This document shows positions 34,960 to 43,428 of a stretch of 64,000 nucleotides of DNA, piece after piece (position 1 is the stretch's first letter; every line of letters starts with the position of its first letter). This DNA comes from Flavobacteriales bacterium. GTDB lineage: Bacteria > Bacteroidota > Bacteroidia > UBA10329. The notes under the pieces are model-generated. The model saw only the letters and a program-made list of their open reading frames with translations. It did no database searches and was not told the DNA's origin. The position numbers were made by a program, and so were the translations under genes. The stretch is taken from positions 62,001-126,000 of the forward strand of contig JACJZQ010000007.1 of the NCBI GenBank assembly GCA_020635495.1, in the 5' to 3' direction.

Positions 34960-36209
34960 CAAAAGACCGCTATGTTATCTTGGTAGAGGATGACCCCACT
35001 GTGCTACACTCCTTGCGGTTGCAAATGAGGGAGATATTACCGCCACACTACATCATAGAAACGGCAAATGATGGTAATGAGGCGTTGGAGGTGCTTGCCG
35101 ATATTGCAGAAGCAGATGGCGTAGTTCCTTTGATAGTAACCGACCATCAAATGCCCAACATGACCGGCAGCGAGTTCCTGCTACAAGTAAAGCAGTTCAT
35201 CCCGAGGTGCAGAAACATCATGCTTACAGGAGAGGCCGGTCTTACAGACATCACCAACCTTATCAATGAGCAGGCGCTATTCAGGTATATCTCCAAACCT
35301 TGGACACAGTCTGATCTGGAAATGACCGTACAATCTGCGTTGGATGCCTTCAATCAGGAGTACAAATTGGAGAAACTGAACAGAAAACTACAGTGGATCA
35401 ACGAGAATTTGGAAGAGCAGGTGCGCGATCGTACCAGTGAATTACATTTAAAAACAGAAGAGTTGAACAGCGGGCTGGAGTTTGCAAGGTTAATGCAGGA
35501 AAGTCTGTTGCCATCCAAGGAAGCATTTTCACCCTTCTTCCAAAATGTAGAGTTATTGTTTAGACCTCACTCTCGTGTATCTGGAGATTTTTACACATTT
35601 ACACAGCAGTCGGACACAAAGGCAATGGTAATTTTAGGTGATGCTACAGGCCATGGCATTGCTGGCGCTTTCTTATCAAGCATTTGTATTGGAATTATAG
35701 ACAACATAGTGTCCAATCAAATTCTGGAGCACCCAAAGGAAGTATTGGCCGAAATACTGACCCGTTTCAGAGATCTGTCATCTCAGGCCAAGCAGTCAAT
35801 GCAACAGATGGTTTCGGTTGAACTCACCGTGGTGTGTTTAGATAAAGAAGAGAACTTGTTAAAATATGCATCAAACAGCAAGCAATTGCTTTTACTTAAA
35901 GGGGGTAACGTAGTAATACCAAGAGAAGACAGTTTTCAATGTTGTCTTGGCAATCAACAAACAAAGCAAGTTTTGAAGCACCGAGGTAGGACCGGAAAAT
36001 TACCAATGGATGATCTGGATACCATCGTCCTTTTTACTGACGGTGTACCAGATCAATTCATGAGTACCACAGGTAAAAAGTTGGGCAGAAAAGGCCTGTT
36101 ATCGGAACTTAGAACGACTCGTAGTACAGAACTGAATGAATGGTTTGGTCAAATACAAGGAAAAGAACCGAACACGGATGATGCAACTATGCTCATTTTA
36201 AAGTTCTAG
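34956..36209 (+). CDS. Response regulator with SpoIIE/PP2C phosphatase output
   Basis: The ATG at 34956 overlapping the previous stop is chosen, giving 417 residues. Residues 1-125 are a receiver domain (Asp12/Asp13, phospho-acceptor Asp63 in VTDHQMPNMTG). A coiled coil follows (about 130-180), then a PP2C/SpoIIE domain with VSGDFYTF, GDATGHGIAGAFLS, LFTDGVPDQF and NTDDATMLIL. The architecture is that of RssB/RsbU-like regulators, where phosphorylation controls protein phosphatase activity. Its expected substrate is a SiaC-family phosphoprotein, the nearest being at 36441. Confidence 0.93.
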   Translation: MTKDRYVILVEDDPTVLHSLRLQMREILPPHYIIETANDGNEALEVLADIAEADGVVPLIVTDHQMPNMTGSEFLLQVKQFIPRCRNIMLTGEAGLTDITNLINEQALFRYISKPWTQSDLEMTVQSALDAFNQEYKLEKLNRKLQWINENLEEQVRDRTSELHLKTEELNSGLEFARLMQESLLPSKEAFSPFFQNVELLFRPHSRVSGDFYTFTQQSDTKAMVILGDATGHGIAGAFLSSICIGIIDNIVSNQILEHPKEVLAEILTRFRDLSSQAKQSMQQMVSVELTVVCLDKEENLLKYASNSKQLLLLKGGNVVIPREDSFQCCLGNQQTKQVLKHRGRTGKLPMDDLDTIVLFTDGVPDQFMSTTGKKLGRKGLLSELRTTRSTELNEWFGQIQGKEPNTDDATMLILKF

Positions 36210-36299
36210 CGTGCTGTTTCAATGGCGAATAGCCTTGGAATCCGGCCAACCTGGTCGTTTATCGAAACATGCATCAATTAGCTGATCACGAATAGATAA

Positions 36300-36317
36300 T
36301 TAACCATTAAAGGTTAA
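36300..36317. promoter_or_regulatory. Palindromic site TAACC-N6-GGTTA, copy 4
   Basis: TTAACC-ATTAAA-GGTTAA is a perfect dyad ending 123 bp upstream of the SiaC gene at 36441. It is about 75 bp upstream of a promoter-like element at 36394-36420, consistent with an activator site. Confidence 0.5.
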
Positions 36318-36393
36318 TCCACAACCCCCAGTTCTAGCGTTGATTAGCATTATAAAGTTGATAACCGCCCAACCATACTACTGGAATGTCTGG

Positions 36394-36420
36394 TTGGCGT
36401 AACTCTCATACACTAATTTG
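36394..36420 (+). promoter_or_regulatory. Candidate Bacteroidota promoter upstream of siaC-like gene
   Basis: TTG (36394-36396) and TAATTTG (36414-36420) are separated by 17 bases. This resembles the Bacteroidota -33 TTG and -7 TAnnTTTG elements, with one base missing in the -7 spacer. A start about 7 bases downstream would leave a short leader before the ATG at 36441. Confidence 0.35.
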
Positions 36421-36440
36421 TTCACCAACATATTGCCATC

Positions 36441-36866
36441 ATGTTCATACCTGCAACGCCTACTACCCCATTGGTCAGATTTAGCAAAGAAGAACTTACC
36501 CTTGAGATAATTGGCAGATCAATTCCAGAAGATGCGATGGATTTCTACAAACCTGTGTTCGGTCTATTACGCAATTCAGAAAATCGAGTTTATAAAACCC
36601 TGAAGGTGGTGTTTCAGCTAGAGTATTTCAACACACACTCATCACGCGTTCTGTTGGACATCCTCAAGGCTTTGGAAAAACTGAAGGACTTAGGAATGAT
36701 CGTGAACACGTTTTGGGTATGTGATGAAGATGACGAGGAGATCATTCACTTTGGAGAAGACATCAAAGGGTTGATCCAGGTACCTATGGAGATAACCCTC
36801 CTTGATGAGGATAAATATGACGAGCGTATTCAACGAGCCAACTGGCAATCTAAGGTTCAGATCTAA
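36441..36866 (+). CDS. SiaC-family (DUF1987) regulatory phosphoprotein
   Basis: The 141-residue protein shows the canonical SiaC layout: LEIIGRSIPEDAMDFYKP, EYFNTHSSRVLLDIL with likely phospho-acceptor Thr65, and FWVCDEDDEEIIHFGEDIKG. It is longer at the C-terminus than the copy at 26498 by a charged tail (DEDKYDERIQRANWQSK). Its stop overlaps the start of the membrane PP2C gene (TAATG), so the two are coupled. The membrane phosphatase and the receiver-phosphatase upstream are both candidates to dephosphorylate it. Confidence 0.87.
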   Translation: MFIPATPTTPLVRFSKEELTLEIIGRSIPEDAMDFYKPVFGLLRNSENRVYKTLKVVFQLEYFNTHSSRVLLDILKALEKLKDLGMIVNTFWVCDEDDEEIIHFGEDIKGLIQVPMEITLLDEDKYDERIQRANWQSKVQI

Positions 36867-38335
36867 TGTCCATGTCAGAAATAATACAGGCATCTGAAAC
36901 AAAGCTTGGTCAAGACCATTCATCGGTCTTTTCCAAATACACTGCAAGAAACTGGGCCAGACAATACGGTAGGTGGGCTATTGAAAATCTTGAAACACCC
37001 ATGCTCAATGCGGTGACCGAGGACGAAAAGCGCTTTGCCAAAGAGTTGCTACAATGGGTGGCGCTGGCGTGCATGGTATGTGGGGTTGTTTGGTTTGCAT
37101 TCATTACATACCATCTCGGGCTTTGCGTAACCAGCTTCATTCCTCTTTCATTTTCTGTTTTGGTTGCTCCATTCTACATCTACAATAGGCTATATGATAA
37201 TGACCATTACCTCTTGGCCAAAGTGCAGAGTATGGCCATCATTTTTGTGCCATGGGGCATACAATTGAGCTTGGGCAGTTACGCTTCAGGCATGGCCGTG
37301 CTATGGGGAATTCTTGGGCCTCTGTGTGGCATGTTCTTCCTTACCAAGCGAATGGCCATTCGTTTGCTGATTATATACCTGGTAAACGCCTTTGTGGCCA
37401 TCTGCGCAGATATTCAATTGACCAACGATGCCGAAAGGGCTACAGAAGCTTTTGTTTCCAACTTCTACGCTATGAACATTGCCCTGCCTTCAATAGTGGT
37501 TTTTGCTGCCTTGTATTTTACTTTCTCAAAACTTGCCAACCAAAGGATGAAGGTCAACCATCTTTTAAAGGAAACCGAAAGCAAAAACAAGAATCTCATA
37601 GACAGCATTACATACACGGAATACCTTCAAAAGGCCGTACTTCCGAGGTTCAAAAAGTTTCAGGACCGGCACCCGAAAAGCTTTCTTTACTTCAAACCCA
37701 AGGATATTGTCTCAGGCGATTTTTTCTGGAAGAAGACCGTTGGTGAACGTGTCTATTTCGCGGTTTGCGACAGCACCGGGCATGGCGTACCAGGCTCTAT
37801 GGTCTCGTTGATCTGCAGCCGAGCATTGGAAACTGCAATTGACTCCTTTAACCTAACCGACCCTGGTGTCATTTTGGCCAAAACCAGAGAACTTGTCATT
37901 GAGTCTTTCGGCCATTCAGACAGACCTATAAGCGATGGCATGGACATAGGACTGTGCTGTTTGGATAAAGACATGATCCTCTATGCTGGTGCTAGGCACT
38001 CGCTGTACTTGGTAAGGGCAAATGATACCACAGTGCTAGAGATCAAGGGAGCTCGTCAAAGTGTTGGATACTCTCTTACCAATAATCAGTTTACTACCCA
38101 CGTGTTCAGAAGAAGAACTGGCGACCGCATTTACATGACCACTGATGGGATCTTGGATCAGTTCGGAGGTGATGAAGACAAGAAATTCAAGGCTACCGGA
38201 TTCAAGAAACTTATTCTAAAGGCCAATGAAATGGAAATGGCCAAGCAGAAAGAAATGTTCGCACTAACCATGCAGCACTGGATTCAAAACAACGATCAGA
38301 TAGACGATATATGCGTATTCGGACTGGAATTGTAG
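36866..38335 (+). CDS. Membrane-anchored SpoIIE/PP2C phosphatase
   Basis: The 489-residue protein has a cytoplasmic N-terminus of about 65 residues. Five or six membrane helices (about 68-225) form an unclassified sensor module. A coiled coil (about 228-255) leads into a PP2C domain with VSGDFFWKK, CDSTGHGVPGSMVS, MTTDGILDQFGG and IDDICVFG. The layout resembles SiaA of Pseudomonas, a membrane phosphatase acting on SiaC, although the sensor part is different. A second ATG two codons in is an alternative start. Confidence 0.9.
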   Translation: MSMSEIIQASETKLGQDHSSVFSKYTARNWARQYGRWAIENLETPMLNAVTEDEKRFAKELLQWVALACMVCGVVWFAFITYHLGLCVTSFIPLSFSVLVAPFYIYNRLYDNDHYLLAKVQSMAIIFVPWGIQLSLGSYASGMAVLWGILGPLCGMFFLTKRMAIRLLIIYLVNAFVAICADIQLTNDAERATEAFVSNFYAMNIALPSIVVFAALYFTFSKLANQRMKVNHLLKETESKNKNLIDSITYTEYLQKAVLPRFKKFQDRHPKSFLYFKPKDIVSGDFFWKKTVGERVYFAVCDSTGHGVPGSMVSLICSRALETAIDSFNLTDPGVILAKTRELVIESFGHSDRPISDGMDIGLCCLDKDMILYAGARHSLYLVRANDTTVLEIKGARQSVGYSLTNNQFTTHVFRRRTGDRIYMTTDGILDQFGGDEDKKFKATGFKKLILKANEMEMAKQKEMFALTMQHWIQNNDQIDDICVFGLEL

Positions 38336-38936
38336 TCTCGTTAGATTCCACTTGATAAACGCTTGGGCGAAATTGTAAAAATCAAAGGATGAGACATCCA
38401 CTTTTAAGATTCTTGAACATCATTCTCACGCTGATCATTATAGCAGGAATCTTGTTTCTGGCCTTTGGTCCAAGATAACCGAACCGGTTGTTAGAAGATC
38501 TCAGGTCGGATTCCCTGCACACAGGTGGCTACACTATTTCTTTGAACTGAAACTTGAAAAAGAGCCCCAGTAGCAGAATAGATCCGACCAGGAACCTAAC
38601 CAATACCTGCCACCAGAGCTCAGAAGGAAATAATACAGTTCCTAATCCTCAATACAATGGGTATGATGGTGATTGGCCTAACACCGAAAAAGCTATCCAA
38701 TCCCATTCAGCACTTTATCAGCCAACCTCCATCAAACCGCTAGCCAACCCCTAGGTGGCTATCGAAACCGTTACAAAGATGGTTGACACAAAAACACATG
38801 GAGTAACCCATATATACTGTTGAGTTCCAAACCTATAACCAGAATTCGCCATGAATATCTGGCAGAAGGTGTTCAACTGCCAATCTTAAATAGAAATGGC
38901 AAGTGATTGTTTTGTGCGGTAATTAGTTTTGCGGCC
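38336..38936. other. Intergenic region with a possible membrane micro-peptide
   Basis: These 600 bp lack a convincing full-size gene. A 29-codon frame at 38389-38478 begins MRHPLLRFLNIILTLIIIAG and would give a single-span peptide ending AFGPR. An AAAGGATG stretch covers its start. A 66-codon open frame at 38554-38754 has low-complexity composition and is probably not coding. No terminator or operator was identified. Confidence 0.3.
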
Positions 38937-41153
38937 ATGAAAAACATCTACCTACTGATTCTTCTGGCGGGTTTCTCCCTGTCCACAAACGCTCAGACAC
39001 TTACTGGAACCATCACGGATAAGAACAATTCAAGTGTTGCCAATGCCCACATCACAACTAAGGATGGTGCACACACCCACTCTGCCAAAGACGGAAACTT
39101 CAGTATTGAAAATGTGAAGCTCAATGACACCCTGCTCATTACGCACATCAGTTATATGCCACAATCGGTTGTGGTGGCAAATTTTGAGCCTGTTTCCGTT
39201 GTACTCAGCGAGAGTTCATTCGAATTGGCACAGGTTGAGGTAACGCATAGCGTGAAGGCCATTAACAGTATCACGGAAGTAGATGTAGCTATCAATCCAG
39301 TAACTACTTCGCAAGAAGTATTACGAAAAGTGCCTGGGCTTTTTATCGGACAGCATGCAGGTGGCGGAAAAGCCGAACAGATATTCTTGCGCGGTTTTGA
39401 TATTGACCACGGAACCGATATTGCTATTACCGTTGATGGCATGCCCGTGAACATGGTCTCGCATGCACATGGGCAAGGCTATGCCGACCTCCACTTTGTG
39501 ATCCCAGAAACAGTGGATGAGGTCGATTTCGGAAAAGGTCCGTACTACGTGGATAAAGGAAACCTGACCACGGCCGGTTACGTGGGTTTCAAAACCAAAG
39601 ACAGGTTGGATGAAAGCCTCGTTTCGTTGGAATACGGACAGTTCAACACGCTTCGAGCTTTGGGAATGTTCAACCTAATGAAGAACAAACCGAATCAAGA
39701 TGCTTATGTAGCGGGTGAGTTCCAATTGACGGACGGGCCGTTCGATGCATCGCAGAATTTCAATCGCATCAATGTATTGGCCAAGTACAACGCGGCAATG
39801 GACAAGCGGCAGTTCCTTTCGGTGCAAGCTTCTTACTTCAACAGTAAGTGGGATGCCAGCGGCCAGATTCCTGTCCGTGCGGTAGAAGACGGAACAATTG
39901 GCCGGTTCGGAGCCATTGATGACACCGAGGGCGGTAACACACATCGCATCAATGCGGCCATGAACCATACCGCCATTCTGGGCGAACACACCACCGTAAA
40001 AAGCAACGCGTATTACAGTCGGTACGGGTTTGAGTTGTACAGCAACTTCACATTCTTCTTGGACGATTCCATCAACGGTGATCAGATAAAGCAGTTCGAG
40101 CGTAGAAACCTAGCAGGTTTTGAGAGCGTGGTTGATCATCACTTCCACCTCAACAAAGGAACCATTGCTCTGAAAGGTGGCTTAGGAATGCGTTATGATG
40201 ATGCCAATGATGTGGAACTTTCACACACCGTGAACAGAGATTCGTTGTTGGTTCCTTTTGCCTTGGGAGATATTGACGAATCGAATGTCTACGCCTTTGT
40301 GGGTGCCGATTTTGAGTTCGGAGATTTCCTCATCAACCCAGCGGTGCGTTTGGACCATTTCAAATTCGATTATCACAACAAATTGGATTCGGTTTACAAC
40401 AACAAATCAGAGCAGGCCATTAAACCGAGTCCGAAGCTGAACATCATCTACTCTCCTAGCAACCGCTGGCAGCTGTACCTGAAAACAGGTATGGGGTTCC
40501 ATAGTAACGATACACGTGTGGTGGTGGCGCAGAATGGCAGAAGAACGCTTCCAACAGCTTATGGTGCCGACCTTGGTGCCATCATCAAACCAGTAGATAA
40601 TCTGATGATCAACGTGGGTGGATGGTATCTCTACTTAGAGCAGGAATTCGTGTACGTAGGCGATGCAGCCGTGGTGGAACCAAGCGGTAGAACGCAGCGG
40701 TTGGGTGCAGATGTCAGCGTGCGTTATCAGCCACTGAAGTGGCTGTTCCTGTATGCGGATTTCAACTACACATTTGCACGTGCGTTGGACGATGCCGCTG
40801 GCGAGAATTACATTCCACTGGCTGCCGACCTGACTTCTGTAGGAGGAATTACCGTGAACCACCCCATTGGCATTTCGGGTGGCATCAACTACCGTTGGAT
40901 CGGTGACCGCCCCGCCAATGAGGATTACAGCATTACGGCCAAAGGCTACTTTGTGGCAGATGCAAATCTTAGCTACACATGGCGCAAGTGGACCGCAGGC
41001 ATCATCATTCAAAACCTCTTCAATACCAAATGGAACGAAACCCAGTTTGCAACTGAATCTCGCTTAGCGAATGAGATGACAAGTGTGGAGGAAATTCACT
41101 TTACGCCTGGCACGCCTTTCTTTATCCGCGGAAAGGTGAGTGTGAGGTTCTGA
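38937..41153 (+). CDS. TonB-dependent outer membrane receptor
   Basis: The ATG at 38937 directly precedes a signal peptide (to about residue 20, STNAQ) and gives 738 residues. An N-terminal carboxypeptidase-regulatory-like beta domain (TGTITDKNNSSVANAHIT, residues 22-95) is followed by the plug (VLRKVPGLFIGQHAGGGKAEQIFLRGFDIDHGTDI). A 22-strand-type barrel ends in KVSVRF with the terminal aromatic residue. The plug and first barrel loop are rich in His (DIDHGTD, MVSHAHGQGYADLH), hinting at a metal or metallophore ligand, but substrate is unknown. No SusD partner is adjacent. A terminator follows. Confidence 0.92.
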   Translation: MKNIYLLILLAGFSLSTNAQTLTGTITDKNNSSVANAHITTKDGAHTHSAKDGNFSIENVKLNDTLLITHISYMPQSVVVANFEPVSVVLSESSFELAQVEVTHSVKAINSITEVDVAINPVTTSQEVLRKVPGLFIGQHAGGGKAEQIFLRGFDIDHGTDIAITVDGMPVNMVSHAHGQGYADLHFVIPETVDEVDFGKGPYYVDKGNLTTAGYVGFKTKDRLDESLVSLEYGQFNTLRALGMFNLMKNKPNQDAYVAGEFQLTDGPFDASQNFNRINVLAKYNAAMDKRQFLSVQASYFNSKWDASGQIPVRAVEDGTIGRFGAIDDTEGGNTHRINAAMNHTAILGEHTTVKSNAYYSRYGFELYSNFTFFLDDSINGDQIKQFERRNLAGFESVVDHHFHLNKGTIALKGGLGMRYDDANDVELSHTVNRDSLLVPFALGDIDESNVYAFVGADFEFGDFLINPAVRLDHFKFDYHNKLDSVYNNKSEQAIKPSPKLNIIYSPSNRWQLYLKTGMGFHSNDTRVVVAQNGRRTLPTAYGADLGAIIKPVDNLMINVGGWYLYLEQEFVYVGDAAVVEPSGRTQRLGADVSVRYQPLKWLFLYADFNYTFARALDDAAGENYIPLAADLTSVGGITVNHPIGISGGINYRWIGDRPANEDYSITAKGYFVADANLSYTWRKWTAGIIIQNLFNTKWNETQFATESRLANEMTSVEEIHFTPGTPFFIRGKVSVRF

Positions 41154-41206
41154 GTTATACTACCTTTGCGGTGTCTTCAGTTTATGGTGAACTGCTGACG
41201 AGAATG

Positions 41207-41250
41207 AGAAGCCGCAAAACCCGTCACAGGTGGAGCGGCTTCTTTCTTTT
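41207..41250 (+). terminator. Intrinsic terminator of the TonB receptor gene
   Basis: GAAGCCGC (41208-41215) pairs with GCGGCTTC (41235-41242) and is followed by TTTCTTTT. It sits 55 bp after the receptor stop and just before the end of the convergent serine hydrolase gene. Confidence 0.75.
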
Positions 41251-42361
41251 AGAGCTGATCCACTATTTGTCGGAAAACGTGGCGCCAACGTACGCGTTCA
41301 GCTGCCACCTTATTATCGCGATTGCACATCAGCACAATGATGATGTTCTTATCAGGATGCACATAGATATGCTGCTTATACATACCATCGGCCATGTAAT
41401 CTCCGTAGGCTTTTTCGCCAATGTGCCATAAGTAATTGTAACCGAAGCTGCTTCCGTTGGTCGTATCGCGGCTTACTGAGCGCTCAACCCAATCCTTAGG
41501 GACAATCTGTGTTCCGTTCCAATTTCCGTTGTTAAGAAATAACCTTCCGAACTTGGCGTAATCCAAAGCGGTTGCACCCATGCAGCAGAAGGTCTTGTCC
41601 TCGCCTTTTTTATCGCTGGTCCAAAGTGCATCAGAACACGCATGTATCGGTTTCCAGATCTTCTCACTCAAATATTCTGATGGTTTCTTGCCTGTGGCCC
41701 GATGAAGAATCAACCCGAGCATTTGTACATCCAAGTTGATGTATTCCTGATACGTGCCAGGTTCATGCGCAAACTCCACCCATTTCAAGGCTTTGGCCAC
41801 ATCATTGCCGTAATATATCTCAGCATCGGTTTTCAGTTTGAGTTTGAAACCTGACGTCATGTTCAGCAGATGTTCTACCTCCAATTTATCCGCCATCGGA
41901 ACATCCTTCAACTCAGGAATGAAATCGATGACCTGTTGATTCACGCTCTTGATATGCCCTTCAGAAATGGCAATACCGATCAATGCCGATGTGAACGATT
42001 TGGCCACGGAATAGGAAGCATTCAGGTCATCAGAAGTGGTCTCCTGTCCGTAGAAATCATAGAGCAGCGTATCGTTACGGATAATGAGCATGCTGCGCAC
42101 GGGACGAGACTCATTCAGTTTATCAAGTGTTACGAAATACGGACTGCCGCTACTCCAATCGGTTACTTTCATGTTGGCTGCAATGCCGTTCACATCTTCA
42201 TGAAACTGAAAACACTCCTCTCCCGCCTCAATAGGGTTGGAAGGAAAACGATGGATGTCCTTTTTATCAGGGAAACCAAGGAATACGCCACGCATCAGTG
42301 CGCAGCCTGAGAACAGAATACAAGAAAAAAAGAGGAAAAGAAGAATGTGGCGATACTTCAC
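41249..42361 (-). CDS. Lipoprotein serine hydrolase (class C beta-lactamase-like)
   Basis: The GTG at 42361, one base after the stop of the upstream DinB-like gene, is chosen because it places a lipoprotein signal (LLFLFFSCILFSGC) at the N-terminus; the open frame extends further but only inside the neighbour. The 370-residue protein has the serine-hydrolase SxxK motif in SYSVAKSF and a YxN motif in QEYINLDV. This is the penicillin-binding-protein/AmpC fold. Such proteins range from D,D-peptidases to esterases; antibiotic hydrolysis is not implied. Confidence 0.85.
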   Translation of the reverse strand: MKYRHILLFLFFSCILFSGCALMRGVFLGFPDKKDIHRFPSNPIEAGEECFQFHEDVNGIAANMKVTDWSSGSPYFVTLDKLNESRPVRSMLIIRNDTLLYDFYGQETTSDDLNASYSVAKSFTSALIGIAISEGHIKSVNQQVIDFIPELKDVPMADKLEVEHLLNMTSGFKLKLKTDAEIYYGNDVAKALKWVEFAHEPGTYQEYINLDVQMLGLILHRATGKKPSEYLSEKIWKPIHACSDALWTSDKKGEDKTFCCMGATALDYAKFGRLFLNNGNWNGTQIVPKDWVERSVSRDTTNGSSFGYNYLWHIGEKAYGDYMADGMYKQHIYVHPDKNIIIVLMCNRDNKVAAERVRWRHVFRQIVDQL

Positions 42362-42362
42362 G

Positions 42363-42890
42363 CTACGAATATCGCTCTTCCAGAATTTTGAGATGATGCT
42401 CCATGTGGTAAATGGTAAAATAGAGCATCTCGCGGAGCGTGATATTGCCGATAAGTGGATGTGGCACATTGGTGTTATCCAGATTCTTCTCAGACCATTG
42501 GTGCACCTGATTGGTAAGCACGGCCATCTCATCTCGAAAACGAGCAACCAGTGCTTCTCTCTCAGCTTTTTTCACTTCACGCGGCACAAATTCACCTGTT
42601 GCCTTTCCACCTTTATCCAAAGCATCAGTATAGGCTTTAATAGTGTCTTCATAAGAACGACTCGCATGTTTGACCTTTCCAAATTTCAACCGCAGTAGAA
42701 TCCTAGGATAGCCCATTCCCTTTCCTAAAGGCTTGGTGCTCTTTATAAGGTGTAGTAAGTGTTGGCCTGCTGTCCAAGCCCCTTCAGGAGCAAACTCCAT
42801 CTTCTCAATTGGCTTATCCAAAAACCAATTGCGCAGGGCTCTTGACTGGCTTTCCAGCCTATCAATGATCTCTTTCTTGGTCAATTCCAT
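42363..42890 (-). CDS. DinB-like/YfiT-type four-helix metalloprotein
   Basis: The ATG at 42890 (MELTKKEIIDRLESQSRAL) is preferred over an upstream start at 43022, because the extra 44 residues look non-coding. The 175-residue protein has the DinB histidine pattern: WTAGQHLLHLI near residue 42 and YFTIYHMEHHLK near the C-terminus. These would bind a divalent metal. Bacteroidota carry many DinB paralogues, often thiol-dependent transferases or of unknown function. It is co-transcribed with the serine hydrolase. Confidence 0.8.
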   Translation of the reverse strand: MELTKKEIIDRLESQSRALRNWFLDKPIEKMEFAPEGAWTAGQHLLHLIKSTKPLGKGMGYPRILLRLKFGKVKHASRSYEDTIKAYTDALDKGGKATGEFVPREVKKAEREALVARFRDEMAVLTNQVHQWSEKNLDNTNVPHPLIGNITLREMLYFTIYHMEHHLKILEERYS

Positions 42891-43078
42891 AGGCTTTAAA
42901 TGTAGGTTATTTCTTACAGAATCAAGGCCATGTAAAATTTTAACAATTTCTTTTATGCTGATTTTCAGACACTTACATTTTATCAAGGTACTTTGTTTTG
43001 CATAGTACCATATTTCTTTCATATGTTTGTCCCAGTACTTTGTAATACAAGGTATCTTAACAAGAAAAACTAAACGTC

Positions 43079-43402
43079 ATGAATACATTCATCATTACCA
43101 CATTGCTAACCGCATCTATGTTTCTACATAATGATAATGCTACGGTTACCTCTGAAGTGAAACAGGCCATTGAAAGATCAATTGAAAATCCAGCGTTCCA
43201 TTTACCATTGGAAGCGAATGAAAAAGGGCTGGTAAGAATCCAGTTGCAGGTTGACGACAACGGAAAAGTTCAGATACTGGACACCAACTTCTCACACCCC
43301 GAATTGGACACCATGGTTCGCGAGCAGATCGCTTCCATACAGGTAGACAAGAAAGCCGCAAACGAGGTCTTCTACTACGAATTCCGCTTTGAGAAGCACT
43401 GA
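43079..43402 (+). CDS. Small exported protein with TonB C-terminal-like domain
   Basis: The 107-residue protein starts with a short hydrophobic segment (MNTFIITTLLTASMFL). It contains a TonB_C-like strand pattern (GLVRIQLQVDDNGKVQILDTN followed by HPELDTMVREQIASIQV). The proline-rich spacer of true TonB is missing, so it is not an energy transducer but a periplasmic relative. It is 26 bp upstream of the PadR regulator and likely shares its operon. Confidence 0.6.
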   Translation: MNTFIITTLLTASMFLHNDNATVTSEVKQAIERSIENPAFHLPLEANEKGLVRIQLQVDDNGKVQILDTNFSHPELDTMVREQIASIQVDKKAANEVFYYEFRFEKH

Positions 43403-43428
43403 GAACAGAACCCTAAGAGAGAGAAAAA

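Noticed and set aside
38554..38754. 66-codon plus-strand open frame
   Set aside because: It has Asn/Ser/Pro-rich random composition, no motif and no start context.
22191..38936. Signalling island as an integrated mobile element
   Set aside because: No integrase, transposase, tRNA-end duplication or flanking direct repeat was found; clustering by function explains it as well.
42362..42547. Upstream extension of the serine hydrolase
   Set aside because: It overlaps the DinB-like gene; the GTG at 42361 gives a proper lipoprotein signal peptide.
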